From Chitinophaga eiseniae (GTDB lineage: Bacteria > Bacteroidota > Bacteroidia > Chitinophagales > Chitinophagaceae): DNA of 64,000 nucleotides. Positions 41,934-49,953 of the stretch are shown in pieces (positions within the stretch are counted from its first letter, which is position 1; each line of letters starts with the position of its first letter). The notes under the pieces were generated by a model that made no database searches, was not told the origin of the DNA, and saw only the letters and a program-made list of their open reading frames with translations. The position numbers and the translations under genes are program-made. The stretch spans positions 1,886,651-1,950,650 of the forward strand of contig NZ_FUWZ01000002.1 of NCBI RefSeq assembly GCF_900167135.1. Direction: 5' to 3'.

Positions 41934-43202
41934 ATGGAGTACGTAGCAACCTTAGCATTTGCTAAAGAGCAGGACCGGCAGGATCCATTAAATAAATTCA
42001 GGGAGCAGTTTTATTTCCCCCAAAGAAAAGGAAAGGACGCAATTTATTTATGTGGCAATTCACTCGGATTACAGCCTAAAAATGTAAAATCAGCGATAGA
42101 ACAGGAATTGGCAGATTGGCAGCAGTGTGCAGTGGAAGGATACTGGGCAGCCAAGAATCCCTGGCTCTATTACCAGCAGTATTGCAGTCAGCCGCTGACC
42201 GGAATGATGGGAGCGAGCCGGCAGGAGCTAACGGTGATGAATACACTCACTGTTAACCTCCATCTGATGATGCTGAGTTTTTACCGGCCAACCAAACAGC
42301 GGTTTAAAGTGTTAATGGAGGCGGGAGCTTTTCCAAGCGACCAATACGCAGTGGAAACGCAGGTCAGGTTTCACGGTTTTGACCCGGAAACGGCCATTAT
42401 TGAGGTTTCCCCCAGGGCTGGAGAACAATTAATAAGATTAGAAGATATTTTAGATATTATTAACAAGGAAAGTGATAGCTTAGCATTAGTTTTATTCGGA
42501 GGGATTAATTATTACACCGGACAATATTTTGATATACCCGCTATTACGGCCGCTGCTCATAAGGCAGGTGCTTATGCCGGTTTCGATCTGGCGCACGTAG
42601 CAGGAAATATTCCGGTGTCTTTGCACAATTGGGACGTAGATTTTGCCGTTTGGTGTTCGTATAAATACCTGAATGGTGGTCCCGGCGCAGTAGGAGGCGC
42701 CTTTGTGCATGAAAAACATGCCAGCGACCGCGGATTTCTCCGCCTGGGTGGCTGGTGGGGCAACGAAGAGAGTGCACGTTTTAAAATGGAAAAAGGGTTT
42801 GTGCCTAAGAAAGAAGCCGAAGGATGGCAACAAAGTACCGCTCAGGTCTTTAACATGGTAAGCCTGAAAGCATCCCTCGAACTATTTGAAGCAGCCGGTA
42901 TCGGCGCTTTGAGAGAAAAAAGCCAGGGACTGACCAATTACCTGGAGTTTTTGCTGCAGCAGTTGAAAGGCATTAATTTTGAAATTATTACACCTAAAAA
43001 TTGTAATGAACGTGGCGCACAACTATCTTTGCTGTTCCTGGAAAAAGGAAAAGAGATACATCAGCAAATGACAGATGCCGGTATAATCGTTGACTGGAGG
43101 GAACCCGGAGTCATCAGGGTTTCGCCGGCGCCGATGTATAACTCTTATCAAGATGTGTTTCATTTTTATGAAATCATAGCTAATATTGCTTCAAACGCTT
43201 AA
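41934..43202 (+). CDS. kynU: Kynureninase
   Basis: A 422-residue PLP enzyme that splits kynurenine to anthranilate and alanine (or 3-hydroxykynurenine to 3-hydroxyanthranilate) in tryptophan catabolism. Motifs: IYLCGNSLGLQPKNVKSAIE, WLYYQQYCSQPLTGMMGAS, the substrate-site FDLAHVAGNIPV, and the PLP lysine (Lys244) in WCSYKYLNGGPGAVGG. Length fits the family. The ATG at 41934, with GGAAG shortly before it, is chosen over an upstream TTG at 41913. No other kyn genes adjoin; the RGG-2H gene follows after nine bases, so the two are one transcript. Confidence 0.92.
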   Translation: MEYVATLAFAKEQDRQDPLNKFREQFYFPQRKGKDAIYLCGNSLGLQPKNVKSAIEQELADWQQCAVEGYWAAKNPWLYYQQYCSQPLTGMMGASRQELTVMNTLTVNLHLMMLSFYRPTKQRFKVLMEAGAFPSDQYAVETQVRFHGFDPETAIIEVSPRAGEQLIRLEDILDIINKESDSLALVLFGGINYYTGQYFDIPAITAAAHKAGAYAGFDLAHVAGNIPVSLHNWDVDFAVWCSYKYLNGGPGAVGGAFVHEKHASDRGFLRLGGWWGNEESARFKMEKGFVPKKEAEGWQQSTAQVFNMVSLKASLELFEAAGIGALREKSQGLTNYLEFLLQQLKGINFEIITPKNCNERGAQLSLLFLEKGKEIHQQMTDAGIIVDWREPGVIRVSPAPMYNSYQDVFHFYEIIANIASNA

Positions 43203-43211
43203 TTAAGTAAG

Positions 43212-44543
43212 ATGAATTTTGAGAGAAACGAACGCCCCCGCAGGCCCTACTCTTCTGATACCAACAAAGAGAATGATCCCAACAAGGAGAGAGGTGACTA
43301 CAGACCCAACTTAAACAATGAGCGGGAGGGTGGAAAACCCGACTACAACGGTGGAGACGGAGAACGTCGTCCACGTACTGATTACAATCGCGAGGGTGGG
43401 TATCGCCCCCGTACTGAGTACAACCGCGATGGCGGTTACAATCGTGAAGGTGGCTACGATCGTGGCGGCGGCGGATATGACCGCGGCGGCGGTGGTGGTT
43501 ATGATCGCGGCGGTGGCGGCTATGATCGTGGTGGTGGATACAACCGCGACGGCGGTGGCGGAGGCTATAACCGCGAAGGCGGTGGTGGCGGCTACGATCG
43601 TGGCGGTGGTGGTTACGACCGCGGTGGCGGTGGTGGTGGCTATAACCGCGAAGGCGGTGGTGGTTACGATCGCGGCGGCGGTGGTGGCGGCTACAACCGC
43701 GGTGGCGGTGGTGGTTACGACCGTGGCGGCGGTGGCGGAGGCTACAACCGCGGTGGCGGTGGTGGTTACGACCGTGGCGGCGGTGGCGGAGGCTACAACC
43801 GCGGTGGCGGTGGTGGTTACGACCGTGGCGGCGGTGGCGGAGGCTACAACCGCGGTGGCGGTGGTGGTTACGATCGCGGCGGCGGTGGCGGAGGCTATAA
43901 CCGCGGTGGCGGTGGTGGCGGCTACAATCGCGGCGGCGGCGGCAGACCAAGACCCGGTGGCCAGAACAGACGCTTCGAACCCAAACCAGATAATAAAATT
44001 TACTTTATCGCACTGCTGCCCACTGCAGAAGTAGGTAAGGAAATCATCAAAATAAAACAGGAATTTGCTGAACAATACGGGCCAATGTACGCATTGAAAG
44101 TATTGCCGCACATCACCCTGCAGGTACCCTTTACAGCCGATCCGGCACTGGAAAAAGCCTTCTGCGATGAACTGACGGAATTCGCTAAAACACAGGCTCC
44201 CTTCGAAGTGTCCCTGAAAAACTTCGGTACCTTCCCGAACAAACAGAACCGCGTCCTGTTCATCAACGTGGAAAAAAGCGAAACCATGGCTACCATGCAT
44301 CGCCAGCTGATCAACTTCCTGCGTAAGGAATTCGGATTCAGTACCATGCTGGCACGTACCGGCTTTACACCGCACGTAACCGTAGCGTTTAAAGACCTGG
44401 ACGACGAACAGTTCAACAAGGCCTGGCCCGAATACGAAAACAAGGAATACGAGGCTACTTTCAAAGTAAACAACCTCTACTTCCTGCGTCATAACGGCAA
44501 ATCCTGGGAAGTACTGCAGAAATGCAAACTGGGTGGCGCATAA
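43212..44543 (+). CDS. RGG-repeat protein fused to a 2H phosphoesterase (2'-5' RNA ligase-like)
   Basis: A 443-residue protein in two parts. Residues 1 to about 255 are low complexity: a charged Asn/Arg/Glu-rich lead, then many repeats of the form GYDRGGGGGGYNR, i.e. RGG/YxR motifs like those in eukaryotic RNA-binding proteins, and a basic end GRPRPGGQNRRFEPKP. Residues about 258-443 form a 2H phosphoesterase domain with both catalytic motifs intact, PHITLQV (His300) and PHVTVAF (His388). Such domains process 2',5' or cyclic phosphate ends of RNA. The RGG tail would be expected to bind RNA, but this is inference. The gene starts nine bases after kynU and ends before a terminator at 44581. Confidence 0.82.
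   Translation: MNFERNERPRRPYSSDTNKENDPNKERGDYRPNLNNEREGGKPDYNGGDGERRPRTDYNREGGYRPRTEYNRDGGYNREGGYDRGGGGYDRGGGGGYDRGGGGYDRGGGYNRDGGGGGYNREGGGGGYDRGGGGYDRGGGGGGYNREGGGGYDRGGGGGGYNRGGGGGYDRGGGGGGYNRGGGGGYDRGGGGGGYNRGGGGGYDRGGGGGGYNRGGGGGYDRGGGGGGYNRGGGGGGYNRGGGGRPRPGGQNRRFEPKPDNKIYFIALLPTAEVGKEIIKIKQEFAEQYGPMYALKVLPHITLQVPFTADPALEKAFCDELTEFAKTQAPFEVSLKNFGTFPNKQNRVLFINVEKSETMATMHRQLINFLRKEFGFSTMLARTGFTPHVTVAFKDLDDEQFNKAWPEYENKEYEATFKVNNLYFLRHNGKSWEVLQKCKLGGA
43691..43945 (+). repeat. 51-bp tandem repeat inside the RGG region
   Basis: The CTACAACCGC junction recurs at 43691, 43742, 43793 and 43844 and, with one change, at 43895: exactly 51 bp (17 codons) per unit. Units are nearly identical at the DNA level, which suggests recent expansion and possible length variation between strains. 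Confidence 0.85.
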
Positions 44544-44545
44544 TC

Positions 44546-44701
44546 ATTTAGAAATTTAGAAATTTAGTTATTTCGATATTTAGCCATTTGGGTTTTCCAA
44601 ATGGCTAATTTTTTTTTGGGAATGCCTATACTCCCATCACTATAACGCCACTGCTCCCTAAACCCAATAACCAAATACCAAAATATCAAAATTCCTAAAT
44701 G
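44546..44701. repeat. Intergenic inverted repeat P2 (degenerate) with inner terminator
   Basis: The outer arms (from CATTTAGAAATTTAGAAATT at 44546 to CAAAATTCCTAAATG ending at 44701) are imperfect inverted copies, related in style to P1 and P3. Inside lies a clear terminator hairpin at 44581-44607. Confidence 0.5.
44581..44618 (+). terminator. Terminator of the kynU-RGG operon
   Basis: Perfect 11-bp stem TAGCCATTTGG / CCAAATGGCTA (44581-44591, 44597-44607) with a GTTTT loop, followed by ten or more T/A residues. Confidence 0.85.
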
Positions 44702-44786
44702 AAAAAGGGCCTCCGCTACAGCTGCAGAGACCCTTCCAGTGTATATACTGTGAATTACCACAGTCTAACAGTGCAGGTTATACGAA

Positions 44787-45536
44787 TCAGATCTTTTTTA
44801 CCTTACCTGATCCTTTAATGTCCGTTTGTACTTTCTGCGGATTACCGGTATAAGTTACGTCGCCACTGCCGTAAATGCCTACAGAAAGCTGGTCCCGTAC
44901 GCGTATGGTGTGGTCGCCGGAACCCTTGATGGTAATATCGGCCCGCTGTGTGTCGAGGTCAAGCGCTGCCACCTGACCACTGCCGTTTATGGCGCTGTTG
45001 AGGGAAATGGCCTTGCCTTTAAGATCGAGGTTGCCCGAACCGTTGATCCGGGTATGCAGTTCCTGCACAGTGAGCGCCAGCGTAGCATTGGCGCTGCCAT
45101 CAATCTGGTAGGAAAAAGTATTGCCTTGTAAGGTGTCCTTATTATCCAGGCTGCCGGAGCCGGCGAAGTTAATACGCTGGTAGTTGCGGCTATGCACATA
45201 CACCTGTATAGGCATATGACGCCACAACCTCACCCGGTTCCGCAGGCGGATGAACAGGGTATTATTGCTGGTATTGGTCTCTACAGCGCCAATAACATTA
45301 TCTTCCGCCCTGATCTCTACAGCGGCGGTACTGTCCTGCACCAGGTGAACTTCAAAAGGACCGGATATTTCCACTTCTGAAAAAGGAGCGGTGTTGCGGG
45401 TTTCCGCTACGATATGGCCTGATCCGGCAATCTGGTCCCGGGCGCAGCCGCTCAGGATCAGGGTAAAGATCGCCAGCATCAGCAATAACCAGCTCACACT
45501 GAGACTGGTGTAAGTTATGATAGCTTGTTTCTTCAT
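44787..45536 (-). CDS. Head-GIN domain (DUF2807) lipoprotein
   Basis: A 249-residue protein starting MKKQAIITYTSLSVSWLLLM, with a lipoprotein signal ending ILSGCARDQ. The mature part is an auto-repeat beta-solenoid: NTAPFSEVEISGPFEVHLVQ, then repeated GSG-containing turns (INFAGSGSLDN, TRINGSGNLDL, AINGSGQVAAL, TIKGSGDHTIR, GIYGSGDVTYT, DIKGSGKVKKI) about 20 residues apart. This is the head-GIN pattern. Proteins of this family occur on Bacteroidota envelopes without known function. It is transcribed alone. Confidence 0.85.
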   Translation of the reverse strand: MKKQAIITYTSLSVSWLLLMLAIFTLILSGCARDQIAGSGHIVAETRNTAPFSEVEISGPFEVHLVQDSTAAVEIRAEDNVIGAVETNTSNNTLFIRLRNRVRLWRHMPIQVYVHSRNYQRINFAGSGSLDNKDTLQGNTFSYQIDGSANATLALTVQELHTRINGSGNLDLKGKAISLNSAINGSGQVAALDLDTQRADITIKGSGDHTIRVRDQLSVGIYGSGDVTYTGNPQKVQTDIKGSGKVKKI

Positions 45537-45613
45537 AAAAGTCATTTTTAGGGGGCTATGCAAAAATGACGGCTGAAGAAACAATTACCCCTACGGACGT
45601 ACCCAAAAAAAAT

Positions 45614-45648
45614 AAGCCGGCCGTACAGACGTACGGAACCGGCTTTTG
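45614..45648 (-). terminator. Hairpin after the small secreted protein gene
   Basis: Nested stem AAGCCGG-CCGTAC with GTACGG-AA-CCGGCTT (45614-45645) between the gene at 45683 and the head-GIN gene; on the minus strand the arm is followed by a T-rich stretch. Confidence 0.75.
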
Positions 45649-45682
45649 ATTAACCCCTATGAAAACCAACTATTGCTCTTGA

Positions 45683-46000
45683 TTAATTTGTCAGTTTAAT
45701 TTCTCCCAAATCAGTCGCCTTTCCATCTTCTACTTTCACATCTGCGATGGTGGCAGGTTTAAAAGGCGCCTTGGCACCTACGATCACCGTATAGGTTCCT
45801 GATTTGGCATTCTGAAAGCTAAAAGCACCGTCGTTGACAGGTGATTTTAACGTGTCTGTTCCAGTGATAGCCAGTGCTTCAGTAGCGGCATCTGCAGGTG
45901 TTACTTTACCTGTGACGGAGCCACCTTCTATTCCTTTGAAAGCAAAGGTTCCAAACGCTACTGCTGCCAATGCCAACATGGTTACTTTCAATTTTTTCAT
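45683..46000 (-). CDS. Small secreted carboxypeptidase-regulatory-like protein
   Basis: A 105-residue protein with a signal peptide ending about residue 22 (LAAVAFGTFAFKG). The remaining part is one small beta-sandwich (GGSVTGKVTPADAATEALAI, NDGAFSFQNAKSGTYTVIVG, DLGEIKLTN) of the CarboxypepD_reg type, complete as a single module. It probably sits in the periplasm or is secreted; no partner is apparent. Confidence 0.72.
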   Translation of the reverse strand: MKKLKVTMLALAAVAFGTFAFKGIEGGSVTGKVTPADAATEALAITGTDTLKSPVNDGAFSFQNAKSGTYTVIVGAKAPFKPATIADVKVEDGKATDLGEIKLTN

Positions 46001-46174
46001 AGCACACGATTTAACAGTTAAACAATAAAGATTCTATGGTTAAAGTAAAGGTGTCAGCATATTGCTATCAATTTTTTGATGTAAAGAACTGATGGTAGTT
46101 TTGCAAACACGGTGCCATAAAACCGCAGGTATATCCCCTTTAACAATTCTTTTGGAAGACATTAACAAAACAAA

Positions 46175-46204
46175 AAAAGTCTCCCGGTTTGCCGGGAGAC
46201 TTTT
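46175..46204 (-). terminator. Terminator of the Bax-inhibitor-like gene
   Basis: Perfect 13-bp stem (46175-46187, 46192-46204) around AGTCTCCCGG-TTTG-CCGGGAGACT, with T residues following on either strand. Confidence 0.88.
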
Positions 46205-46227
46205 AACTATAAAGAAAAAACGATCGT

Positions 46228-46968
46228 TTATCTTCTGTTTAATTTGCTCAGCAAACGCAGGATTTCAAGGTACAACCATACCAGCGTCACCAGCAGACCG
46301 AAAGATGCATACCATTCGAAGTACTTGGGTGCGCCCATGGCCGCGCCCTGCTCAATCATGTCGAAGTCCAGTATCAGGTTCAGCGCAGCAATAGCCACCA
46401 CGATAACGGAGAATACAATACCGAAAGTACCGCTGCTGTGGATCAATGGCATTTCAATATGGAATAAACGCAGCACCATGGCAATCAGGTAAAAGATACC
46501 GATACCCAGGGTAGCCGTCATCACGATAGATTTAAAACGTTCGGTAGCACGGATAACGCCCGTGCGGTACAGTACCAGCATAGCGATGAAGGTGCCGAAA
46601 GTGAGGCCTACCGCCTGCAGCACAATACCCTGCCACTGCGCGTTAAACATCGCGGAGATGCCGCCGAGGAAAAGACCTTCCGCCAGCGCATAAGCAGGGG
46701 CCAGATAACCGGACCATTCTTTCTTGAAAATAATAACCAGTGCCAGTATAAAGCCGCCAATGGCACCGCCGATCACCAGCGGAAAGACATTGGAGCTGCC
46801 TTTTACAAATTGACCATAGGAGAAAACAGCTGCTGCCATCAGCATGATCAGCAGGAAAGACATTTTGTTAACAGTACCACGGATGCTCATGGTAGCGCCA
46901 TCAGAATGAGCAGCCTTGTCAAAAATACTTTCTTTGAGTACAGGGTTGTTCGATTGAAACAGTGCCAT
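46228..46968 (-). CDS. Bax inhibitor-1 / YccA-YetJ family membrane protein
   Basis: A 246-residue protein with seven membrane helices after an N-terminal cytoplasmic segment (MALFQSNNPVLKESIFDKAA). The order VNKMSFLLIMLMAAAVFSYG, YALAEGLFLGGISAMFN, VIVVAIAALNLILDFDMIEQ and APKYFEWYASFGLLVTLVWL is the BI-1/YetJ pattern, with the acidic residues (DFDMIEQG and the final FEWYAS) that gate pH-dependent calcium flux in YetJ. The role in Bacteroidota is unproven. Single gene with its own terminator. Confidence 0.88.
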   Translation of the reverse strand: MALFQSNNPVLKESIFDKAAHSDGATMSIRGTVNKMSFLLIMLMAAAVFSYGQFVKGSSNVFPLVIGGAIGGFILALVIIFKKEWSGYLAPAYALAEGLFLGGISAMFNAQWQGIVLQAVGLTFGTFIAMLVLYRTGVIRATERFKSIVMTATLGIGIFYLIAMVLRLFHIEMPLIHSSGTFGIVFSVIVVAIAALNLILDFDMIEQGAAMGAPKYFEWYASFGLLVTLVWLYLEILRLLSKLNRR

Positions 46969-47269
46969 AAAATATAGTTTAAAATTATTAACGGAATAAA
47001 AGTACGATTTGATTTGACATCCAGCTCCCGTTGCCACTGAATTTGTATTAAAATTAGCAATTATTAGTCAATAACCTGTAGTTATCACCCATAACAAGAA
47101 GTAATGTGAAAGCCCTTTTCTGACAGTAATAGTCTACTGGATTTGTGTACTTTTGTAGGTAAATAGACATGATTTTGCGCAGGTTTGGCCATAACATCCG
47201 CCGATTGCCTAAATTTACACCTGTTTTATACAGAATACCTTATACTAAGATACCTTAAAAGAATAATAG
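46969..47269. promoter_or_regulatory. Divergent promoter region with two -7 candidates for korA
   Basis: A 301-base gap between divergent genes. TACTTTTG (47148-47155) is an exact TAnnTTTG match without a -33 partner; TTTG at 47184-47187 with TAAATTTA (47210-47217) 22 bases on is a fuller promoter with one mismatch, giving a leader near 46 bases. Either could drive korA. Confidence 0.4.
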
Positions 47270-49117
47270 ATGTCTAATACTTCGATTCAACAACTGGATG
47301 ATGTAGTGATAAAATTTGCAGGCGATAGTGGAGACGGGATGCAGTTGACAGGTACCCAGTTCTCCAATAATACCGCGCTGATCGGCAATGACCTGAGCAC
47401 ATTTCCGGACTTTCCTGCCGAAATACGGGCCCCGCAGGGGACCCTGGCGGGTGTGAGCGGTTTTCAGCTTCATTTTTCTTCCAACAGAATATTTACCCCG
47501 GGCGATGCCTGCGACGTGCTGGTAGCCATGAACGCCGCCGCCCTGAAAGCCAACCTGAAAGGACTTAAAAAAGGCGGTATCATCATCGCCAATACGGACG
47601 GTTTCGATGCCAAAAACCTCCGGCTGGCCAACTATCCCGAAGGCGTTAATCCGCTGGAAGACGGCTCCCTGGCCAATTACCAGCTCCACGTCATGGACGT
47701 TACCAAAATGACCCGCGAAGCCCTGAAAGAGACTTCACTGGGCATGAAAGAGAAAGACCGCGCCAAAAACATGTTTGTGCTGGGCTTCCTCTACTGGCTG
47801 TACGACCGTAATATGGAAAGTACAGAAGCTTTCCTGCAGGAAAAATTCGGCAAAAAACAGGAGATCCTGGACAGTAACCTGAAAGTGCTGCGCGCCGGTT
47901 ACAATTTCGCCGATACCGTAGAAGCCTTCACCACCCGTTACCGCGTGGAAAAAGCCCGCATGGAGCCGGGCACCTACCGCAGCATTACCGGTAACACCGC
48001 CCTGGCTTACGGCCTGGTAGCGGCCTCCCAAAAAGCCAATCTGCCGATATTCCTGGGTACCTATCCCATCACACCGGCTTCTGATATCCTGCATGAGCTG
48101 AGCCGCTTCAAAAATTTCGGTATCCGTACCTTCCAGGCGGAAGACGAAATTGCTGGTATCACTTCCGCCATCGGAGCCTCCTACGGCGGCCACATGGGAA
48201 TTACCACCACCTCCGGCCCGGGCATGGCCCTGAAAGGCGAAGCCATGGGACTGGCCGTGATGCTGGAAATACCGCTGCTGATCGTAGATATTCAGCGTGG
48301 CGGCCCTTCTACCGGCCTGCCTACGAAAACGGAACAATCAGACCTGTTACAGGCTTATTACGGCCGTAACGGCGAATGTCCCATGCCGATCATCTCCGCT
48401 TCTACGCCGGCCGACTGCTTCGACGCCATCTTTGAAGCCTTCCGCATCAGCGTACAGCACATGACACCGGTCATCTTCCTCAGTGACGGCTACATCGCCA
48501 ACGGCGCCGAGCCATGGCGCTTCCCGAAAAGCGCTGACCTGCCGGCCATCGAAGTGAAATTCAAAAAACAACTCGAAGAAGGAGAAGAACATTTCCTGCC
48601 CTACCACCGCGATGAAAACCTGGTACGCCCCTGGGCCGTACCCGGCACTCCCGGCCTGGAACACCGCATCGGCGGCCTCGAAAAACAAAATATCACCGGC
48701 AACGTTAGCTACGATCCTGAAAACCACCAGCTGATGGTGAAAATCCGCCAGGAAAAAGTAGATAAGATCGCAGACCATATCCCCCCGCAGAAAATTGAAG
48801 TCGGCCCGGAAAAAGGTAAAGTGCTGGTACTCGGCTGGGGCTCCACCTTCGGCGCCATTAAAAGCGCCGTGCTGGACCTGCTGGCAGAAGGCCACCAGGT
48901 TGCCCACGCCCATATCCGCCATATGCGCCCGTTCCCGAAAAATCTGGATGAAATCCTCCACAGCTACGATAAAGTACTGATACCGGAAATCAACAATGGT
49001 CAGCTGATCAAAATTATCCGCGATCAATACCTGATCGATGCACAAGGGTATCATAAAATCATGGGCGTTCCTATCACCAAGGGAGAGCTCATTACCCGCA
49101 TTAAGGAAATGTTATAA
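47270..49117 (+). CDS. 2-oxoacid:ferredoxin oxidoreductase, fused gamma-alpha subunit
   Basis: A 615-residue KorA-type subunit. Residues 1 to about 190 are the gamma domain (VIKFAGDSGDGMQLTGTQFS, PAEIRAPQGTLAGVSGFQLH) and the rest the alpha/pyrimidine-binding parts (FLGTYPITPASDILHELSRF, FQAEDEIAGITSAIGASYGG, TSGPGMALKGEAMGLAVMLE, GPSTGLPTKTEQSDL). With a TPP-binding beta subunit it decarboxylates 2-oxoglutarate or pyruvate to the CoA ester with ferredoxin reduction. No beta-subunit gene follows in this window, which is unusual, as korA and korB are normally neighbours. Confidence 0.9.
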   Translation: MSNTSIQQLDDVVIKFAGDSGDGMQLTGTQFSNNTALIGNDLSTFPDFPAEIRAPQGTLAGVSGFQLHFSSNRIFTPGDACDVLVAMNAAALKANLKGLKKGGIIIANTDGFDAKNLRLANYPEGVNPLEDGSLANYQLHVMDVTKMTREALKETSLGMKEKDRAKNMFVLGFLYWLYDRNMESTEAFLQEKFGKKQEILDSNLKVLRAGYNFADTVEAFTTRYRVEKARMEPGTYRSITGNTALAYGLVAASQKANLPIFLGTYPITPASDILHELSRFKNFGIRTFQAEDEIAGITSAIGASYGGHMGITTTSGPGMALKGEAMGLAVMLEIPLLIVDIQRGGPSTGLPTKTEQSDLLQAYYGRNGECPMPIISASTPADCFDAIFEAFRISVQHMTPVIFLSDGYIANGAEPWRFPKSADLPAIEVKFKKQLEEGEEHFLPYHRDENLVRPWAVPGTPGLEHRIGGLEKQNITGNVSYDPENHQLMVKIRQEKVDKIADHIPPQKIEVGPEKGKVLVLGWGSTFGAIKSAVLDLLAEGHQVAHAHIRHMRPFPKNLDEILHSYDKVLIPEINNGQLIKIIRDQYLIDAQGYHKIMGVPITKGELITRIKEML

Positions 49118-49146
49118 GATAATAGACGCTAATGCGTTGGATAGGC

Positions 49147-49183
49147 CAGGGGCGCAATGGAGACCATCTCCGCTGCGCCCCTG
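49147..49183 (+). terminator. Hairpin after korA
   Basis: Perfect 10-bp outer stem CAGGGGCGCA / TGCGCCCCTG (49147-49156, 49174-49183) with an inner GGAGA/TCTCC pair. No strong T run. Confidence 0.65.
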
Positions 49184-49299
49184 CTGTATTAAGAGTTGAG
49201 ACAGGCGCCAAACTTCAGGGATTTTTTGTATTTTCAACAAGGGGACTATTACAGCTACCTCCCCGCTGATGTTTAATTTTTAGTTTAAGCCTCCTATTT

Positions 49300-49890
49300 A
49301 TGAAATGCCTTTTTCGTGTATTGTTATGCGTTGCAACGGTAGCTGTATCCTGCCCCCCGGCACATGCCCAAACGACCACTTTTGAAGTACGGATCGCCAA
49401 TCATGCAGTGGGCACTATCGAAGCACAACGTAAAGTAACCGGATCTGCCAAGAGTATCACGATTAAAACCCGTATCCAGACACTACTGGCAAAGGTCAAC
49501 AGCGACATCCTCAACGAGTACGATAACAACGTGCTCACCCTGGCCAGGTCCACCCGCGTGGCAGGGAAAAAAGGAGAAGACAAGGAAACAACGACGCGCC
49601 GTAACGGAAACGACTACACGGTACTGCTGAACGGCGCCCGCTCTGTGATCGACAACACAGAAATAGCACATTGTGTTGCTGATCTTTACTTTTCAGAACC
49701 CAAGCAGGTGTCCCGTATCTTTTCGGAAGCGCTGGGCAAATTCCTGCCCCTCCGCGCGCTGGGAAGCGGCCAGTATGAACTGGGACTGCCGGAAGGGAAA
49801 AAAAACATCTATAAATATACCAACGGCGTATTAACGGAGGTAGAGGTTAACCACACTTTGGGGAGAGCACTGTTTGTTAAAACCATCTGA
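49300..49890 (+). CDS. Secreted DUF6134-type protein
   Basis: A 196-residue protein with a signal peptide ending AHAQ (residue 24). The mature beta-rich domain (TTTFEVRIANHAVGTIEAQR, LNEYDNNVLTLARSTRV, CVADLYFSEPKQVSRIF, LGSGQYELGLPEGKKNIYKY) resembles DUF6134, a Bacteroidota family of unknown function. It stands alone; a terminator of the opposite-strand MFS gene begins just after its stop. Confidence 0.65.
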   Translation: MKCLFRVLLCVATVAVSCPPAHAQTTTFEVRIANHAVGTIEAQRKVTGSAKSITIKTRIQTLLAKVNSDILNEYDNNVLTLARSTRVAGKKGEDKETTTRRNGNDYTVLLNGARSVIDNTEIAHCVADLYFSEPKQVSRIFSEALGKFLPLRALGSGQYELGLPEGKKNIYKYTNGVLTEVEVNHTLGRALFVKTI

Positions 49891-49924
49891 AAAAAAAATG
49901 CAGCGAAGCATAGCCCCGCTGCAT
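49890..49924 (-). terminator. Terminator of the MFS permease gene
   Basis: Stem ATGCAGCG / CGCTGCAT (49898-49905, 49917-49924); read on the minus strand it is followed by a run of nine T. Confidence 0.8.
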
Positions 49925-49953
49925 CGTAAGTTCAAAAATTATAAGCTGAAAAA

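Noticed and set aside
43691..43945. Possible CRISPR array from regular 51-bp repeats
   Set aside because: The units are contiguous without unique spacers, keep a protein reading frame, and there are no cas genes.
43311..44492. Minus-strand frame of 393 codons opposite the RGG gene
   Set aside because: It is the antisense of Gly-rich repeats, giving endless Ala/Thr/Val runs. The sense strand has the intact 2H domain.
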